Positions 49,468 to 59,019 are shown, counted from the stretch's first letter. The stretch is DNA of 64,000 bases from Nocardioides aquaticus (GCF_018459925.1 NZ_CP075371.1:3844001-3908000), one strand, 5' to 3'. Notes: generated by a model not told the origin, from the letters alone. Numbers and translations: made by a program.

Positions 49468-50511
49468 TCAGTCCAGCGGGTACGCGTGCACGTGGTCGGT
49501 GAGCCGGGCCAGCTGGTCCGGGTCGGTGGCCGGCAGCACGCCGTGGCCGAGGTTGAACACGTGCCCCGGCGCCGCGCGGCCGGCCGCGATGATCTCGTCG
49601 GCGCGGGCCGTCATCAGTTCGGTCGGTGCGAAGACCAGGGTCGGGTCGAGGTTGCCCTGCACCGCCCGGCCCCCGGCGCGCAGGATGCCGTCGGACAGCG
49701 GCGTGCGCCAGTCGACCCCCACCACGTCGGCCCCGGCGTCGCCCATCAGCCCGAGCAGGTTGGACGTGCCGACCCCGAAGTGGATGCGCGGGACGTCGGT
49801 GACCGAGGCCAGCACCCGCTGCGACCACGGCATCACGTGCTCGCGGTAGTCGGTCGGGGTGAGCGAGCCGGCCCAGGAGTCGAAGAGCTGCACGGCGCTG
49901 GCACCGGCGGCGACCTGCACCTGGAGGTAGGCCGCCGAGATCTGCGCGATCTTGTCCATCAGCGCCGCCCAGACCTCGGGCTGGGAGAACATCAGCGACT
50001 TCGTCAGCGCCTGCTCCTTCGAGGGCCCGCCCTCGACGAGGTAGGAGGCCACGGTGAAGGGCGCTCCGGCGAAGCCGATCAGCGGCGTGGCGCCGAGCTC
50101 CCCGGTCAGGGTGCGGACGGACTCGGTGACGAAGTCGACGTGCTCGGGCGTGAGGTCCGGGATCGCCGCGACGTCCTCGAGGGTGCGTACGGGCCTCGCC
50201 ACGACCGGCCCGACCCCCGGCACGATGTCGAGGTCGACCCCGACCGCCTTGAGCGGCAGGACGATGTCGGAGAAGAAGATGGCGGCGTCGACGCCGTAGC
50301 GGCGGACCGGCTGCAGGGTGATCTCGACGACGGTGTCCGGGCGCATGCAGGCGTCGAGCATGGCGATGCCCTCGCGCAGCTTGCGGTACTCCGGCAGCGA
50401 GCGCCCGGCCTGGCGCATGAACCACACCGGGGTGTGCGGGACCGGCTCGCCGCGCACGGCGGCGAGGAACGCGCTGTCGGCCAGTCCGGGGTGGGGAACG
50501 GGGGAGGTCAT
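49468..50511 (-). CDS. hemE: Uroporphyrinogen decarboxylase
   Basis: The protein has 347 residues. Signatures are PVWFMRQAGRSLPEYRKLR at the N-terminus, IGFAGAPFTVASYLVEGGPS, and VQLFDSWAGSLTPTDY, then NLGHGVLPATDPDQ at the C-terminus. It makes coproporphyrinogen III, the substrate of the HemY encoded 8 kb away on the same strand. ATG 50511 has a GGAG nearby; an upstream GTG is possible. It is divergent from the DUF3000 gene. Confidence 0.97.
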   Translation of the reverse strand: MTSPVPHPGLADSAFLAAVRGEPVPHTPVWFMRQAGRSLPEYRKLREGIAMLDACMRPDTVVEITLQPVRRYGVDAAIFFSDIVLPLKAVGVDLDIVPGVGPVVARPVRTLEDVAAIPDLTPEHVDFVTESVRTLTGELGATPLIGFAGAPFTVASYLVEGGPSKEQALTKSLMFSQPEVWAALMDKIAQISAAYLQVQVAAGASAVQLFDSWAGSLTPTDYREHVMPWSQRVLASVTDVPRIHFGVGTSNLLGLMGDAGADVVGVDWRTPLSDGILRAGGRAVQGNLDPTLVFAPTELMTARADEIIAAGRAAPGHVFNLGHGVLPATDPDQLARLTDHVHAYPLD

Positions 50512-50569
50512 GGCTCCAGCGTGACAGGCCGCTCGGCGTGTTCGCACATCTGTTCGGCGCCGTACCTCC

Positions 50570-50575
50570 TAGTCT
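50570..50575 (+). promoter_or_regulatory. Predicted -10 of a leaderless promoter, DUF3000-rnd
   Basis: The plus strand reads TAGTCT-N7-ATG with the ATG at 50583. Confidence 0.4.
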
Positions 50576-50582
50576 GGCGACC

Positions 50583-51191
50583 ATGGTGGTCCGACCGGAG
50601 ACGCACGCGGGCACGGGAACGGTGCCGCGCGTCTTCGCCGACGCCGTGGCGGCGATGCGGGGCGCCCGGTTGCGTCCCGAGGTGCTCGTCGAGGAGATGC
50701 CCGCCCCGCAGCGCATCGCGCCGTACGCCTCGGCGCTGACCGGCGACGTCGACGTCGACGACGAGGAGGTCGGGACCGGCCGGATCATCCTGCTCCACGA
50801 CCCCGACGGCAACGTCGCGTGGGAGGGCGAGTTCCGCTGCGTGGCCTACGTGCGCGCCGACCTCGACCCCGAGCTGATCACCGACCCCGTCCTGGCCGAC
50901 GTGGTGTGGAGCTGGTTGACCGACGCCCTGGCCGACCACGGCGCCGAGCACGTCGCCCCGTCGGGCACCGTGACCCGGGTGGCCTCGGAGAGCTTCGGCG
51001 GGATGGCCGACGAGCCGGGCACCGCCCAGGTCGAGATCCGGGCGTCCTGGACCCCCGTGGACCCCGCGCGGGTCGGCGACCACGTCGAGGCGTGGGGCCA
51101 GCTGCTGTGCACCGCCGCCGGGCTCGCGCCCGTCCCCGACGGCGTGACCGCGATGCCCAGCCGGCGCGGCCAGCGCGGGCACGGCGTCTGA
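50583..51191 (+). CDS. DUF3000 domain protein
   Basis: The protein has 202 residues. It is conserved next to rnd and hemE in actinobacteria and has no assigned function. Visible segments include PRVFADAVAAMRGARLRPEV, RIAPYASALTGDV, FRCVAYVRADLDPE and EIRASWTPVDP. ATG 50583 is preferred over a GTG 45 bases upstream because of the -10 spacing and family start. Its stop overlaps the rnd start by one base (TGATG). Confidence 0.9.
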   Translation: MVVRPETHAGTGTVPRVFADAVAAMRGARLRPEVLVEEMPAPQRIAPYASALTGDVDVDDEEVGTGRIILLHDPDGNVAWEGEFRCVAYVRADLDPELITDPVLADVVWSWLTDALADHGAEHVAPSGTVTRVASESFGGMADEPGTAQVEIRASWTPVDPARVGDHVEAWGQLLCTAAGLAPVPDGVTAMPSRRGQRGHGV

Positions 51192-52537
51192 TGCCCGCCG
51201 ACGCCCCCGAGACCCCGGACCAGGCTGCCACCGACGAGCAGGACGGCACGGTCGAGCCGGACGAGCACGTCGAGCCGGCCGAGCTCCTGACGTTGCGCGA
51301 CGGGCTGCCCGAGATCACCGACACCGAGGCCGGCCTGGCCGAGGTCTGCGCCCGGGTGGCCGCCGGCACCGGCCCGGTCGCGCTCGACGCCGAGCGCGCC
51401 TCCGGGTACCGCTACTCCAACCGCGCCTACCTGGTCCAGCTGCGTCGTGAGGGCTCGGGCTCGGCCCTGGTCGACCCGATCGCGTTCACCTCGATGGCAC
51501 CCCTCGCCGAGGCGATCGGCGACGCCGAGTGGATCCTCCACGCCGCCAGCCAGGACCTCCCCTGCTTGGCCGACATCGGGCTGCGACCGGCCTCGCTGTT
51601 CGACACCGAGCTCGCCGGGCGGCTCCTGGGATACCCCCGCGTCGGACTCGCGACCCTGGTGGAGACGCTGCTGGGCTACCGGCTCAAGAAGGAGCACTCG
51701 GCCGTCGACTGGTCCACCCGTCCCCTGCCGCGGCCCTGGCTGGAGTACGCCGCGCTCGACGTGGAGGTCCTGCTCGAGCTGCGCGAGGTGCTGCTCGCCG
51801 AGCTGGTCGAGCAGGGCAAGGACGGCTGGGCGCGCCAGGAGTTCGACCACCTCCTGGGTTTCGAGCCCACCGTGCGCCAGGAGGCCTGGCGTCGCACCGG
51901 GGGCCTGCACCGGGTTCGTGGCCGACGCAACCTCGCGGCCGTGCGCGAGTTGTGGGAGACCCGCGACGAGCTCGCCGAGCGCCGTGACGTGACGCCGGGC
52001 CGGATCGTCCCGGACGCCGCGATCATCGCGGCCGCCACCGCCCAGCCCACCGACCGCGACTCCCTGATGCGCACCCCGGGCTTCCACGGCCGCGGCGCCG
52101 ACCGCTACGCCGCCCGGTGGGTGGAGGCCCTCCAGCGTGCCGCCGCGATGTCCGAGGACGAGCTGCCGGCCCGCACCCAGCGCACCGACGGCCCGCCGAC
52201 CGCCCGCGCCTGGGCCGAGCGCGACCCGGTGGCGGCCGCCCGGCTGCGCCTGGCCCGCGAGGAGCTGGCGACGCTGTCGACCGAGCAGCGCGTACCGGCC
52301 GAGAACCTGCTCACCCCCGACTTCCTGCGCCGCACGCTGTGGACCCCACCGGAGACCCGCGAGCCCGGTGAGCTGCTGGACGAGGTCGTCGCCCGGCTGA
52401 CGGAGTACGGCGCCCGCAGCTGGCAGTCCGCGCTGGTCGCCCCGGTCCTGGTACGCGCCATCCTGCAGGCCGACGTCGAGGCCGCTGCGGACCCCGCCGG
52501 CGAGGACGAGCCGGCCCCGCCGGTCCAGGACAGCTGA
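51191..52537 (+). CDS. rnd: Ribonuclease D-like 3'-5' exonuclease
   Basis: The protein has 448 residues. The DEDD exonuclease domain shows PVALDAERASGYRYSNRAYL (motif I, D and E), a mid ILHAASQDLPCLADIG (motif II), and WLEYAALDVEVLLELREV (motif III with Tyr, DEDDy). One HRDC domain follows, then a C-terminal region of actinobacterial type. It processes RNA 3' ends. It starts one base into the stop of the DUF3000 gene and is convergent with the solute-binding gene. Confidence 0.93.
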   Translation: MPADAPETPDQAATDEQDGTVEPDEHVEPAELLTLRDGLPEITDTEAGLAEVCARVAAGTGPVALDAERASGYRYSNRAYLVQLRREGSGSALVDPIAFTSMAPLAEAIGDAEWILHAASQDLPCLADIGLRPASLFDTELAGRLLGYPRVGLATLVETLLGYRLKKEHSAVDWSTRPLPRPWLEYAALDVEVLLELREVLLAELVEQGKDGWARQEFDHLLGFEPTVRQEAWRRTGGLHRVRGRRNLAAVRELWETRDELAERRDVTPGRIVPDAAIIAAATAQPTDRDSLMRTPGFHGRGADRYAARWVEALQRAAAMSEDELPARTQRTDGPPTARAWAERDPVAAARLRLAREELATLSTEQRVPAENLLTPDFLRRTLWTPPETREPGELLDEVVARLTEYGARSWQSALVAPVLVRAILQADVEAAADPAGEDEPAPPVQDS

Positions 52538-52550
52538 GCCCGGGGCAGGG

Positions 52551-53990
52551 CTACTGCTCGAGGTCCTCGGGCGCCTCGCCCTCCGAGGGCAGCTCGGTGG
52601 GCAGCTCGGAGGCCGGCGGGTAGTCGGGGTCGAGCACGCTGCGCGAGACGGTGTCGATCAGCGTCGTCCGCGCCTCGAGGTCGTCGAGGACCGGGACGGT
52701 GAACAGGTCCCGCACCGCCGGCTGCACGGCCTGGGAGAGCGGGCTGTCCGGGCTGAGGAGGTCGTTGACCACGAGGTCGCGGACGCTGGTGTTGAAGATG
52801 TTGGCGTTGCGCGGCATCTGCAGCGGCTGCAGGAACTCCTCGGTCAGGGCCACCCCGAGGTTGGCCGGCACGAGGTAGCCCTCCTCGGCGACCTCGGCCA
52901 CCGCCTCGTCGTCGATCAGCGAGACGAGCACGTCGGCGGTGCGGGCGAGGTTCTCGTTGTCGGCGGAGATGCAGAGCCCGGTCATGTCGCCCACGCTGAC
53001 CTGGTCGTCGATCAGCGGCATCGGCATCACGTCGAAGTCGAGGCCGTCGACGTCGCGCAGCTCCGGGGTCAGCGCACGGGTGCCGGTGATCATGCCGAGC
53101 CGGCCGCGCTCGAACCACTCCAGGGCGCTGGCCCGGCGCAGCTGCCGTCCGGACAGGGTGACCTGGGGGTCGCGCAGCAGCGCCAGGGTCTGGTTCAGGG
53201 CCTCCCGCGCGTCGTCGTCCTCCAGCACCAGCGACGTCGGCTCGTCCTCGTCGTCGAAGAGCTGACCGGCGCCGGAGTAGACGAAGGGGGCGAGACCGCG
53301 CAGGGTCGGCTCGACGTGGACCCCGCGGGTGCCCAGGCGCGGGCGGGTCGCCTCGTCGGCCGCGGCGGCGAACATCTCGAGGTTCCAGCCACGCAGGTCG
53401 GTCGGCGGCACCGGCAGGTCACGCTCGCGCATGTCCTCGAAGTTGATGAGGTCGGTGTTGTAGTAGACGACGGTGGGCGAGATGCCGTACGGCATGCACT
53501 GCAGGTCGTCGTCGACCGAGAACGACAGCAGCGCGTCGCGGGAGTAGCCGTCGCCGTAGTCGACGCCGCGCTCGTCGAGCAGCTCCAGCAGCGGGGTGTT
53601 CCAGCCTTCGGCGACGATCTGGTCCAGGTCCTGGCGGGAGGCGAGGTAGGCGTCGGGGGCACGGGGGGTCCCGAGGTCCTCCATCAGCGCGGCGCGGTTC
53701 GGGTAGGTGCGCAGCTTCACCGTGGTGGCGGTGGCCGCGGCGTTGTAGGACTCCACGACGCGCTCGAAGGAGGCCGTCTCGGCGTCCGGGCCGAACACGC
53801 CGAAGGTCAGCTCGACCTCCTCCGGCTCGGGCGCCGCGGTCGACGGGCTGCTGCTGGCGCGCTCCCCGGGGTCGCCGGGACCCTCGTCCGGCGCCGGGTC
53901 GGCCTGGCAGGCGGTGGTGGCGAGGACCGCGGCGACGGCGAGCGCGGCGACGGCGGTCCGGGGGCGACGGCCGTGGCGGTGCACGCTCAT
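52551..53990 (-). CDS. ABC transporter-type extracellular solute-binding lipoprotein
   Basis: The protein has 479 residues. The signal peptide has a basic start, hydrophobic TAVAALAVAAVLATTAC and lipobox ATTAC (Cys about 25). An acidic Pro/Ser/Ala-rich linker is followed by a sugar-binding-type domain (VELTFGVFGPDAETASFERV, then MPYGISPTVVYYNTDLINFE). The C-terminus is acidic. No permease or ATPase gene adjoins, so it is an orphan binding protein here. ATG 53990 has AGGAG at six bases. A triple GGTCACG direct repeat lies about 95-125 bases upstream. Confidence 0.88.
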   Translation of the reverse strand: MSVHRHGRRPRTAVAALAVAAVLATTACQADPAPDEGPGDPGERASSSPSTAAPEPEEVELTFGVFGPDAETASFERVVESYNAAATATTVKLRTYPNRAALMEDLGTPRAPDAYLASRQDLDQIVAEGWNTPLLELLDERGVDYGDGYSRDALLSFSVDDDLQCMPYGISPTVVYYNTDLINFEDMRERDLPVPPTDLRGWNLEMFAAAADEATRPRLGTRGVHVEPTLRGLAPFVYSGAGQLFDDEDEPTSLVLEDDDAREALNQTLALLRDPQVTLSGRQLRRASALEWFERGRLGMITGTRALTPELRDVDGLDFDVMPMPLIDDQVSVGDMTGLCISADNENLARTADVLVSLIDDEAVAEVAEEGYLVPANLGVALTEEFLQPLQMPRNANIFNTSVRDLVVNDLLSPDSPLSQAVQPAVRDLFTVPVLDDLEARTTLIDTVSRSVLDPDYPPASELPTELPSEGEAPEDLEQ

Positions 53991-54083
53991 CACACTCCTG
54001 CTGGTCGTCGGGCTCCCGGGCGCGGTCATGCTACCCACCGCGGACCAGCGCCTCGGACCGCCGACGGGCGACGGTCTCGGCCC

Positions 54084-54116
54084 GGTCACGAGAAGGTCAC
54101 GGAAAGGTCACGGGCC
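54084..54116. promoter_or_regulatory. Three 11-bp direct repeats starting GGTCACG (PHO-box-like)
   Basis: The units GGTCACGAGAA, GGTCACGGAAA and GGTCACGGGCC follow one another at exact 11-bp steps (54084, 54095, 54106). This periodicity and the G(G/T)TCA core resemble Streptomyces PHO boxes bound by PhoP. They lie upstream of the solute-binding lipoprotein gene on the minus strand. Orientation is opposite to that gene, and other tandem-binding response regulators could use the site. Confidence 0.5.
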
Positions 54117-54261
54117 GGGTGGACCGCGGGGATCCGCGAGGTGGAGCACACCGGGCTGGGAGCGCCTCACGGCGCGTGGCCGCTCGAAGCGGCTTTAGTT
54201 GGGACCCGGGGCTGCCGCAGCCCGGCGTGCTCCAAGAGTCGAGTCTAGGCCGGGTGAGGCC

Positions 54262-54867
54262 TCACGCAAGTCGGTGGGCGAGCTCGGCGTGGCCGCCGGC
54301 CTCGAGCTGCTCCGAGAGCAGCAGCATCCGGCGCATCCCGGCCGATCCGCGGTCCTCCAGGACCGCGCGCCCGGTGGCGACCACGCGGGCGAAGGCCGCG
54401 GCGCGCAGCAGGACGTCGGCGAAGTCGCGTTCGGCGATCCCGCGCAGCACCTCGTCGACCATCGCCTTGAGGGCGTCGGGTCCCGGCGGGTCGGCGACCC
54501 CGGCCACCACCCGCGCCACCTGCGCGCCGGTGCGGCCGGCCTCGAACTCCTGCGCCACCTGGTACGGGTCGGCGTGGACCCACGACCGGAGCAGGTAGAG
54601 CCGCCACAGGCAGCCGGCCAGCGAGTCGGCCGGCGAGCCCGACCAGACCTCGGCGATCGCCTCGATGCCCTCGCTCTCGGCGAGGTGCAGCAGCCGGTCC
54701 CCCACGGCGCGGTCCGCGCTCGTGCGCGCCCCGCGCACCAGCAGGTGGGCTGCCCGGTCCGCGGCCTCGGTGACCTCGGCGGGGTCGACACCACCGGCGG
54801 CGGACTCGAAGAAGTGGCCGCTCTTCGGCGTCGGTCGCCGGGGCGGCCGGGGGGTCTGCTCGCTCAC
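54262..54867 (-). CDS. Conserved hypothetical protein upstream of hrpA-side block
   Basis: The protein has 201 residues; I do not recognise the family with confidence. The first 20 residues are Pro/Arg-rich and the rest is mostly helical (VTEAADRAAHLLVRGARTSA, SPADSLAGCLWRLYLLRSWV, DALKAMVDEVLRGIAERDFA, MRRMLLLSEQLEAGGHAELA). No catalytic motif or membrane segment is visible. GTG 54867 is supported by TAGCGT seven bases upstream (54875-54880). It is downstream of and co-oriented with hrpA. Confidence 0.75.
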   Translation of the reverse strand: MSEQTPRPPRRPTPKSGHFFESAAGGVDPAEVTEAADRAAHLLVRGARTSADRAVGDRLLHLAESEGIEAIAEVWSGSPADSLAGCLWRLYLLRSWVHADPYQVAQEFEAGRTGAQVARVVAGVADPPGPDALKAMVDEVLRGIAERDFADVLLRAAAFARVVATGRAVLEDRGSAGMRRMLLLSEQLEAGGHAELAHRLA

Positions 54868-54874
54868 CGTCCCC

Positions 54875-54880
54875 ACGCTA
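54875..54880 (-). promoter_or_regulatory. Predicted -10 of a leaderless promoter, hypothetical gene
   Basis: The minus strand reads TAGCGT-N7-GTG with the GTG at 54867. Confidence 0.45.
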
Positions 54881-54921
54881 CGACCCACCCACGCGGGCCC
54901 CGCCCGCCAGCCGGGTGCGAC

Positions 54922-57900
54922 TCAGGCCTGGAGGACCTTGCGCACGCGCTGCTCGCTGACCGGGCCGTCGGTGCCCAGGCGCTGGGCGAACGACGACACG
55001 CGCAGCTCCTCGAGCATCCACCGGGCACGGCGCAGCCGGGCCCCCGGCGGTCGGCCGGGCGGCAGGGCAGCGACGGCGTGCCGCCAGGTGTCCTGGACGT
55101 CGGCGAGGCCGCCGGCGAGCTGACGGTCGCGCGAGGGGCCGCCGGGCTCCGCGAGCAGCTCGCGGCGGGCGACCACGGCGCCGAGGTAGGCGCGGTAGCG
55201 GCGGAGCCGGGCCGGGCCGGCCTCGGCCAGGAACCCGCCCTCGGGCCCCGTGACGTGGACCAGGCCGGCCAGCTGCGCCTGGAGGTCGGTCAGCGCCGGC
55301 AGCTCGGCCATCTCGGCGCGCCCGCCGAGCGCCTTCTCCGCGGCCCGCCACCGGTCCAGCACGTCGAGCACGTCGAGCACCATCGCGGCCAGCGCGGGCC
55401 GGGGGTCGCCGACCTCCCGCACGAGCGCGGCGAAGGCGGCCTCGTCCCGCACCCCGCTCCGCGCGACCGCGGCGTCGGCCCGCTCACCCAGCACGCCGTC
55501 CAGCGCGTCGTCGAGGAGCGCGGCCACCGTCGGGTAGGGCGAGCCGGCCAGGCCGAGCTTCTGGGCGTTGCCGAGCCCGTCGAGCACCCGCCCGGCCGCG
55601 CCGGGGTGGCGGCGGTCGACCTCGAGGCGCAGCAGCCGACGTACGCCCAGGCGGTGGTGGGCCTCGGCCTCCTCGGCCGAGGCCAGCACGGTGAGCCCGA
55701 CGGCGCGGCCCTCGTCGACCAGGGCCGGGAACGCCCGCACCTCGTGGCCGGCGCGGCGCTGGACGACCTCGTCCTCGACCGCCCCGAAGACCCAGGTGGT
55801 CTCGCCGCGGCGGGTCAGCCCGGAGTCGTCGGCGGCGCCGGCTAGGGCCTGGTCGAGCTCGGCGCGCAACGGCGCCTTGAGCGCGGTGAGGTCCTTGCCG
55901 CGGGCCTGCTCCGCGCCGTCCTCGCCGAGCATGCGGAAGGTCGGGCGCAGGTGCGGGGCCACCTTGTCCCAGTCCCAGGCGTCGCGCGGGACCACGACGC
56001 CGACGGTGGAGCGCACCCAGCGCTCGAGGGCGTCGAGCAGCGGCTCCTGCCCGGCCGGCACCTCGGCGAGGAACGCACGGGCCTTGTCGGGCGCCGGCAC
56101 CAGGCTGACGCGCAGGTTCTTGGGCAGGCTCCGCACCAGGGCGGTGACCAGCTCGTGGCGCAGGCCGGGGACGTTCCAGGAGAAGTCGGCGTCGTCGACC
56201 TGGTTCAGCGTCGCCACCGGCAGGTCGATGGTCAGGCCGTCCTCGGCCGCGCCGGGCTCGAAGTGGTAGCTGATGCCGAAGGTGAGGCCCTCGGCGCTGC
56301 CCTGCCACTGGGCGGGGTAGTCGGCCTCGCGGACCTCCCCGGCGGTGCTGCGGGTGAGCATCGAGGGGTCGAAGGTGAGCAGGTCGGGCTGGGTGCGGCG
56401 CTGCTTCTTCCACCAGCCGTCGAAGTGCGCGCCGCTCACGACGTCGGCGCCGACGCGGGCGTCGTAGAAGTCGAACAGGGTCTCCTCGTCGACGACGATG
56501 TCGCGGCGGCGGGCGCGGTGCTCGAGCTCCTCGGCCTCCTCGAGGAGGGCCCGGTTGGTGCGCAGGAAGCGGTGGTGCGAGCGCCACTCCCCCTGCACCA
56601 GGGCGTGCCGGATGAACAGCTCGCGCGACAGCTCGGGGTCGACCTTGCCGTAGGGCACCAGGCGGTCGGCGACGAGCGGGACGCCGTACAGCGTGGCCCG
56701 CTCGTGGGCGACCACGGAGCCGCGCTTGAGCGACCAGTGCGGCTCCGAGTACGTCCGCTTCACCAGGTCGCCGCCGAGGCGCTCGGCCCACTCCGGCTGG
56801 ATCGCGGCGTTCTGCCGGGCGAAGAGCCGGGAGGTCTCGACCAGCTCGCCGGCCATCAGGAAGGTCGGGTTCTTGCGGTGCAGCGCACTGCCGGGGAACA
56901 CCACGAACCGCGACCCGCGGGCGCCGAGGTACTCCCGTGGCCCCGGCCGCCGCTTGCCGCCGGCGCCCTCGCGCTCCTTCTCCCGCGGCTCGAGCAGCCC
57001 GATCTGCGACAGCAGGCCCGACAGCAGCGCCTGGTGGATGCCGTCGGCGTCCGCCGTGTCCGCGATCTGGCCGACGGTGAGCTTCATCTCCTTGCAGACC
57101 TGGCGCAGCTGCGACTCGTAGTCCTGCCACTCCCGCACGCGCAGCCAGTTCAGGTGCTCGCGCTTGCACATCCGACGGAACGCCGACCCGGACAGCTCGT
57201 GCTGCTGCTCGCGCAGGTAGCGCCACAGCGCGAGCCAGGTCAGGAAGTCGGAGCCCTCGACCGTGAAGCGGGCGTGCTGCTGGTCGGCCTGGGCGCGCTG
57301 CTCGACCGGGCGCTCGCGGGGGTCCTGCAGCGACAGGGCCGCGGTGATGACCAGGACCTCGCGCAGGCAGCCGAGCTGCTCGGCCTCGAGCAGCATCCGG
57401 CCCAGGCGGGGGTCGATCGGCAGCCGGGAGAGGCGGCGCCCGCGCTCGGTGAGCCGGCGCCCGCCGCGGCGGTCCTGGCCGGGCTGCAGCGCCCCGAGCT
57501 CCTCGAGCAGCTGCACGCCGGCGGTGACGTTGCGGCGGTCGGGCGGCTCCACGAACGGGAAGCGGGCGACGTCGCCGAGGCCGAGGCTGGTCATCTGGAG
57601 GATGACCGAGGCCAGGTTGGTGCGCAGGATCTCGGGCTCGGTGAACTCCGGGCGCCCCTCGAAGTCCTCCTCGGAGTAGAGCCGGATGCAGATGCCGGGC
57701 GCAACGCGACCGCAGCGGCCGGCGCGCTGGTTGGCCGAGGCCTGGCTGACCGGCTCGATCGGGAGGCGCTGGACCTTGGTGCGCACCGAGTAGCGGGAGA
57801 TGCGCGCCAGCCCGGTGTCCACGACGTACCGGATGCCGGGGACGGTCAGCGAGGTCTCGGCGACGTTGGTGGACAAGACGATCCGGCGCCCGGCGTGGGA

Positions 57901-58845
57901 GGAGAAGACCCGGTGCTGCTCGGCGGCGGAGAGCCGGGAGAACAGGGGCAGGACCTCGACGTGGCCGCCGCGGCCGTTGCGCGAGCCGCGGTCCAGGCCG
58001 AGCGCCTGCTCGAGGGCCTCGGCGGTGTCGCGGATCTCCCGCTCGCCGGGCAGGAAGACCAGGACGTCGCCGTTGCCCTCGCCCGCGAGCTCGCGGCAGG
58101 CCTCGACGACCGCCTCGGTCTGGTCGCGCTGGACCGGCTCACCGTCCTCGTCGTCCTCGGGCAGCTCCAGCAGCGGGCGGTAGCGGACCTCGACGGGGAA
58201 GGTGCGCCCGGTGACCTCGACGACCGGCGCCGGAGCGTCCGGCCCCGCGCCGAAGTGCTGGGAGAACCGCTCGACGTCGATCGTGGCCGAGGTGATGACG
58301 ACCTTGAGGTCGGGCCGACGCGGGAGAAGGCGCTTGAGGTAGCCGAGCAGGAAGTCGATGTTGAGGCTGCGCTCGTGCGCCTCGTCGATGATCAGGGTGT
58401 CGTAGCGGCGCAGGTCCCGGTCGCGCTGCAGCTCGGCCAGCAGGATGCCGTCGGTCATCACCTTGATCCGCGTGGCCTTCGAGGTGCGGTCGGTGAAGCG
58501 GACCTGGTAGCCGACCGGGGCCTCCGGCCCGCCCAGCTCGGTGCCCAGCTCGTCGGCCAGCCGCTCGGCGACCGAGCGCGCCGCGATCCGGCGCGGCTGG
58601 GTGTGGCCGATGATCCCGCCGGTGGTGCGCCCCTGCTCGTCCTTCTCGGGCCCGCGCCCACGACCGAGCTCGAGGCAGATCTTGGGCAGCTGGGTGGTCT
58701 TGCCCGACCCGGTCTCGCCGGCCACGACGACGACCTGGTGGTCGCGGATCGCGGCGGCGATGTCGTCGCGGCGCTGGGAGACCGGCAGGTCGGCGGGGTA
58801 GGTGATCGTCCACGAGGGAGCACTGCCGGCCATGATGGGGACCAT
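54922..58845 (-). CDS. hrpA: ATP-dependent RNA helicase HrpA (DEAH box)
   Basis: The protein has about 1307 residues, the usual HrpA length. Walker A GETGSGKTTQLPK is near residue 45, the DEAH box in LIIDEAHERSLNIDFL, motif III in ITSATIDVERFS, and motif VI QRAGRCGRVAPG. The HA2, OB and long C-terminal DUF3418 regions follow. It unwinds RNA and in E. coli resolves stalled ribosomes. ATG 58845 and ATG 58833 are both possible; neither has a strong ribosome site. Most of the long plus-strand frames over this gene are antisense shadows. Confidence 0.95.
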   Translation of the reverse strand: MVPIMAGSAPSWTITYPADLPVSQRRDDIAAAIRDHQVVVVAGETGSGKTTQLPKICLELGRGRGPEKDEQGRTTGGIIGHTQPRRIAARSVAERLADELGTELGGPEAPVGYQVRFTDRTSKATRIKVMTDGILLAELQRDRDLRRYDTLIIDEAHERSLNIDFLLGYLKRLLPRRPDLKVVITSATIDVERFSQHFGAGPDAPAPVVEVTGRTFPVEVRYRPLLELPEDDEDGEPVQRDQTEAVVEACRELAGEGNGDVLVFLPGEREIRDTAEALEQALGLDRGSRNGRGGHVEVLPLFSRLSAAEQHRVFSSHAGRRIVLSTNVAETSLTVPGIRYVVDTGLARISRYSVRTKVQRLPIEPVSQASANQRAGRCGRVAPGICIRLYSEEDFEGRPEFTEPEILRTNLASVILQMTSLGLGDVARFPFVEPPDRRNVTAGVQLLEELGALQPGQDRRGGRRLTERGRRLSRLPIDPRLGRMLLEAEQLGCLREVLVITAALSLQDPRERPVEQRAQADQQHARFTVEGSDFLTWLALWRYLREQQHELSGSAFRRMCKREHLNWLRVREWQDYESQLRQVCKEMKLTVGQIADTADADGIHQALLSGLLSQIGLLEPREKEREGAGGKRRPGPREYLGARGSRFVVFPGSALHRKNPTFLMAGELVETSRLFARQNAAIQPEWAERLGGDLVKRTYSEPHWSLKRGSVVAHERATLYGVPLVADRLVPYGKVDPELSRELFIRHALVQGEWRSHHRFLRTNRALLEEAEELEHRARRRDIVVDEETLFDFYDARVGADVVSGAHFDGWWKKQRRTQPDLLTFDPSMLTRSTAGEVREADYPAQWQGSAEGLTFGISYHFEPGAAEDGLTIDLPVATLNQVDDADFSWNVPGLRHELVTALVRSLPKNLRVSLVPAPDKARAFLAEVPAGQEPLLDALERWVRSTVGVVVPRDAWDWDKVAPHLRPTFRMLGEDGAEQARGKDLTALKAPLRAELDQALAGAADDSGLTRRGETTWVFGAVEDEVVQRRAGHEVRAFPALVDEGRAVGLTVLASAEEAEAHHRLGVRRLLRLEVDRRHPGAAGRVLDGLGNAQKLGLAGSPYPTVAALLDDALDGVLGERADAAVARSGVRDEAAFAALVREVGDPRPALAAMVLDVLDVLDRWRAAEKALGGRAEMAELPALTDLQAQLAGLVHVTGPEGGFLAEAGPARLRRYRAYLGAVVARRELLAEPGGPSRDRQLAGGLADVQDTWRHAVAALPPGRPPGARLRRARWMLEELRVSSFAQRLGTDGPVSEQRVRKVLQA

Positions 58846-58942
58846 TCTGCCCCGGCGGCCCGGGTGGTCGTGAGCCGCCGGGGCGGGCGCGGGGCTTTGG
58901 CGGCGCGGCACGCACGCCCTAGCGTGGAGTTGGGTCCCCCAG

Positions 58943-58957
58943 GATTGTCTGACAATC
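58943..58957. promoter_or_regulatory. Perfect 15-bp palindrome upstream of rocD (FadR/GntR-type operator candidate)
   Basis: GATTGTC-T-GACAATC is a perfect 7-bp inverted repeat about one centre base. Its core TTGTCTGACAA fits the TNGTNNNACNA consensus of FadR-subfamily GntR regulators. It lies 62 bases before the rocD ATG and between divergent hrpA and rocD. No GntR gene is in the window. Confidence 0.6.
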
Positions 58958-59019
58958 TGGGTGCGACCCCCGCACGATCGACCCGTTCGACCGTCCCCGA
59001 CTCCGTCAGGAGGCCGCCG

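Noticed and set aside
55951..59019. Long plus-strand open frame preceding rocD in the same frame
   Set aside because: This is antisense to hrpA. The real rocD begins at ATG 59020 with AGGAGG, and the preceding part has no family features.
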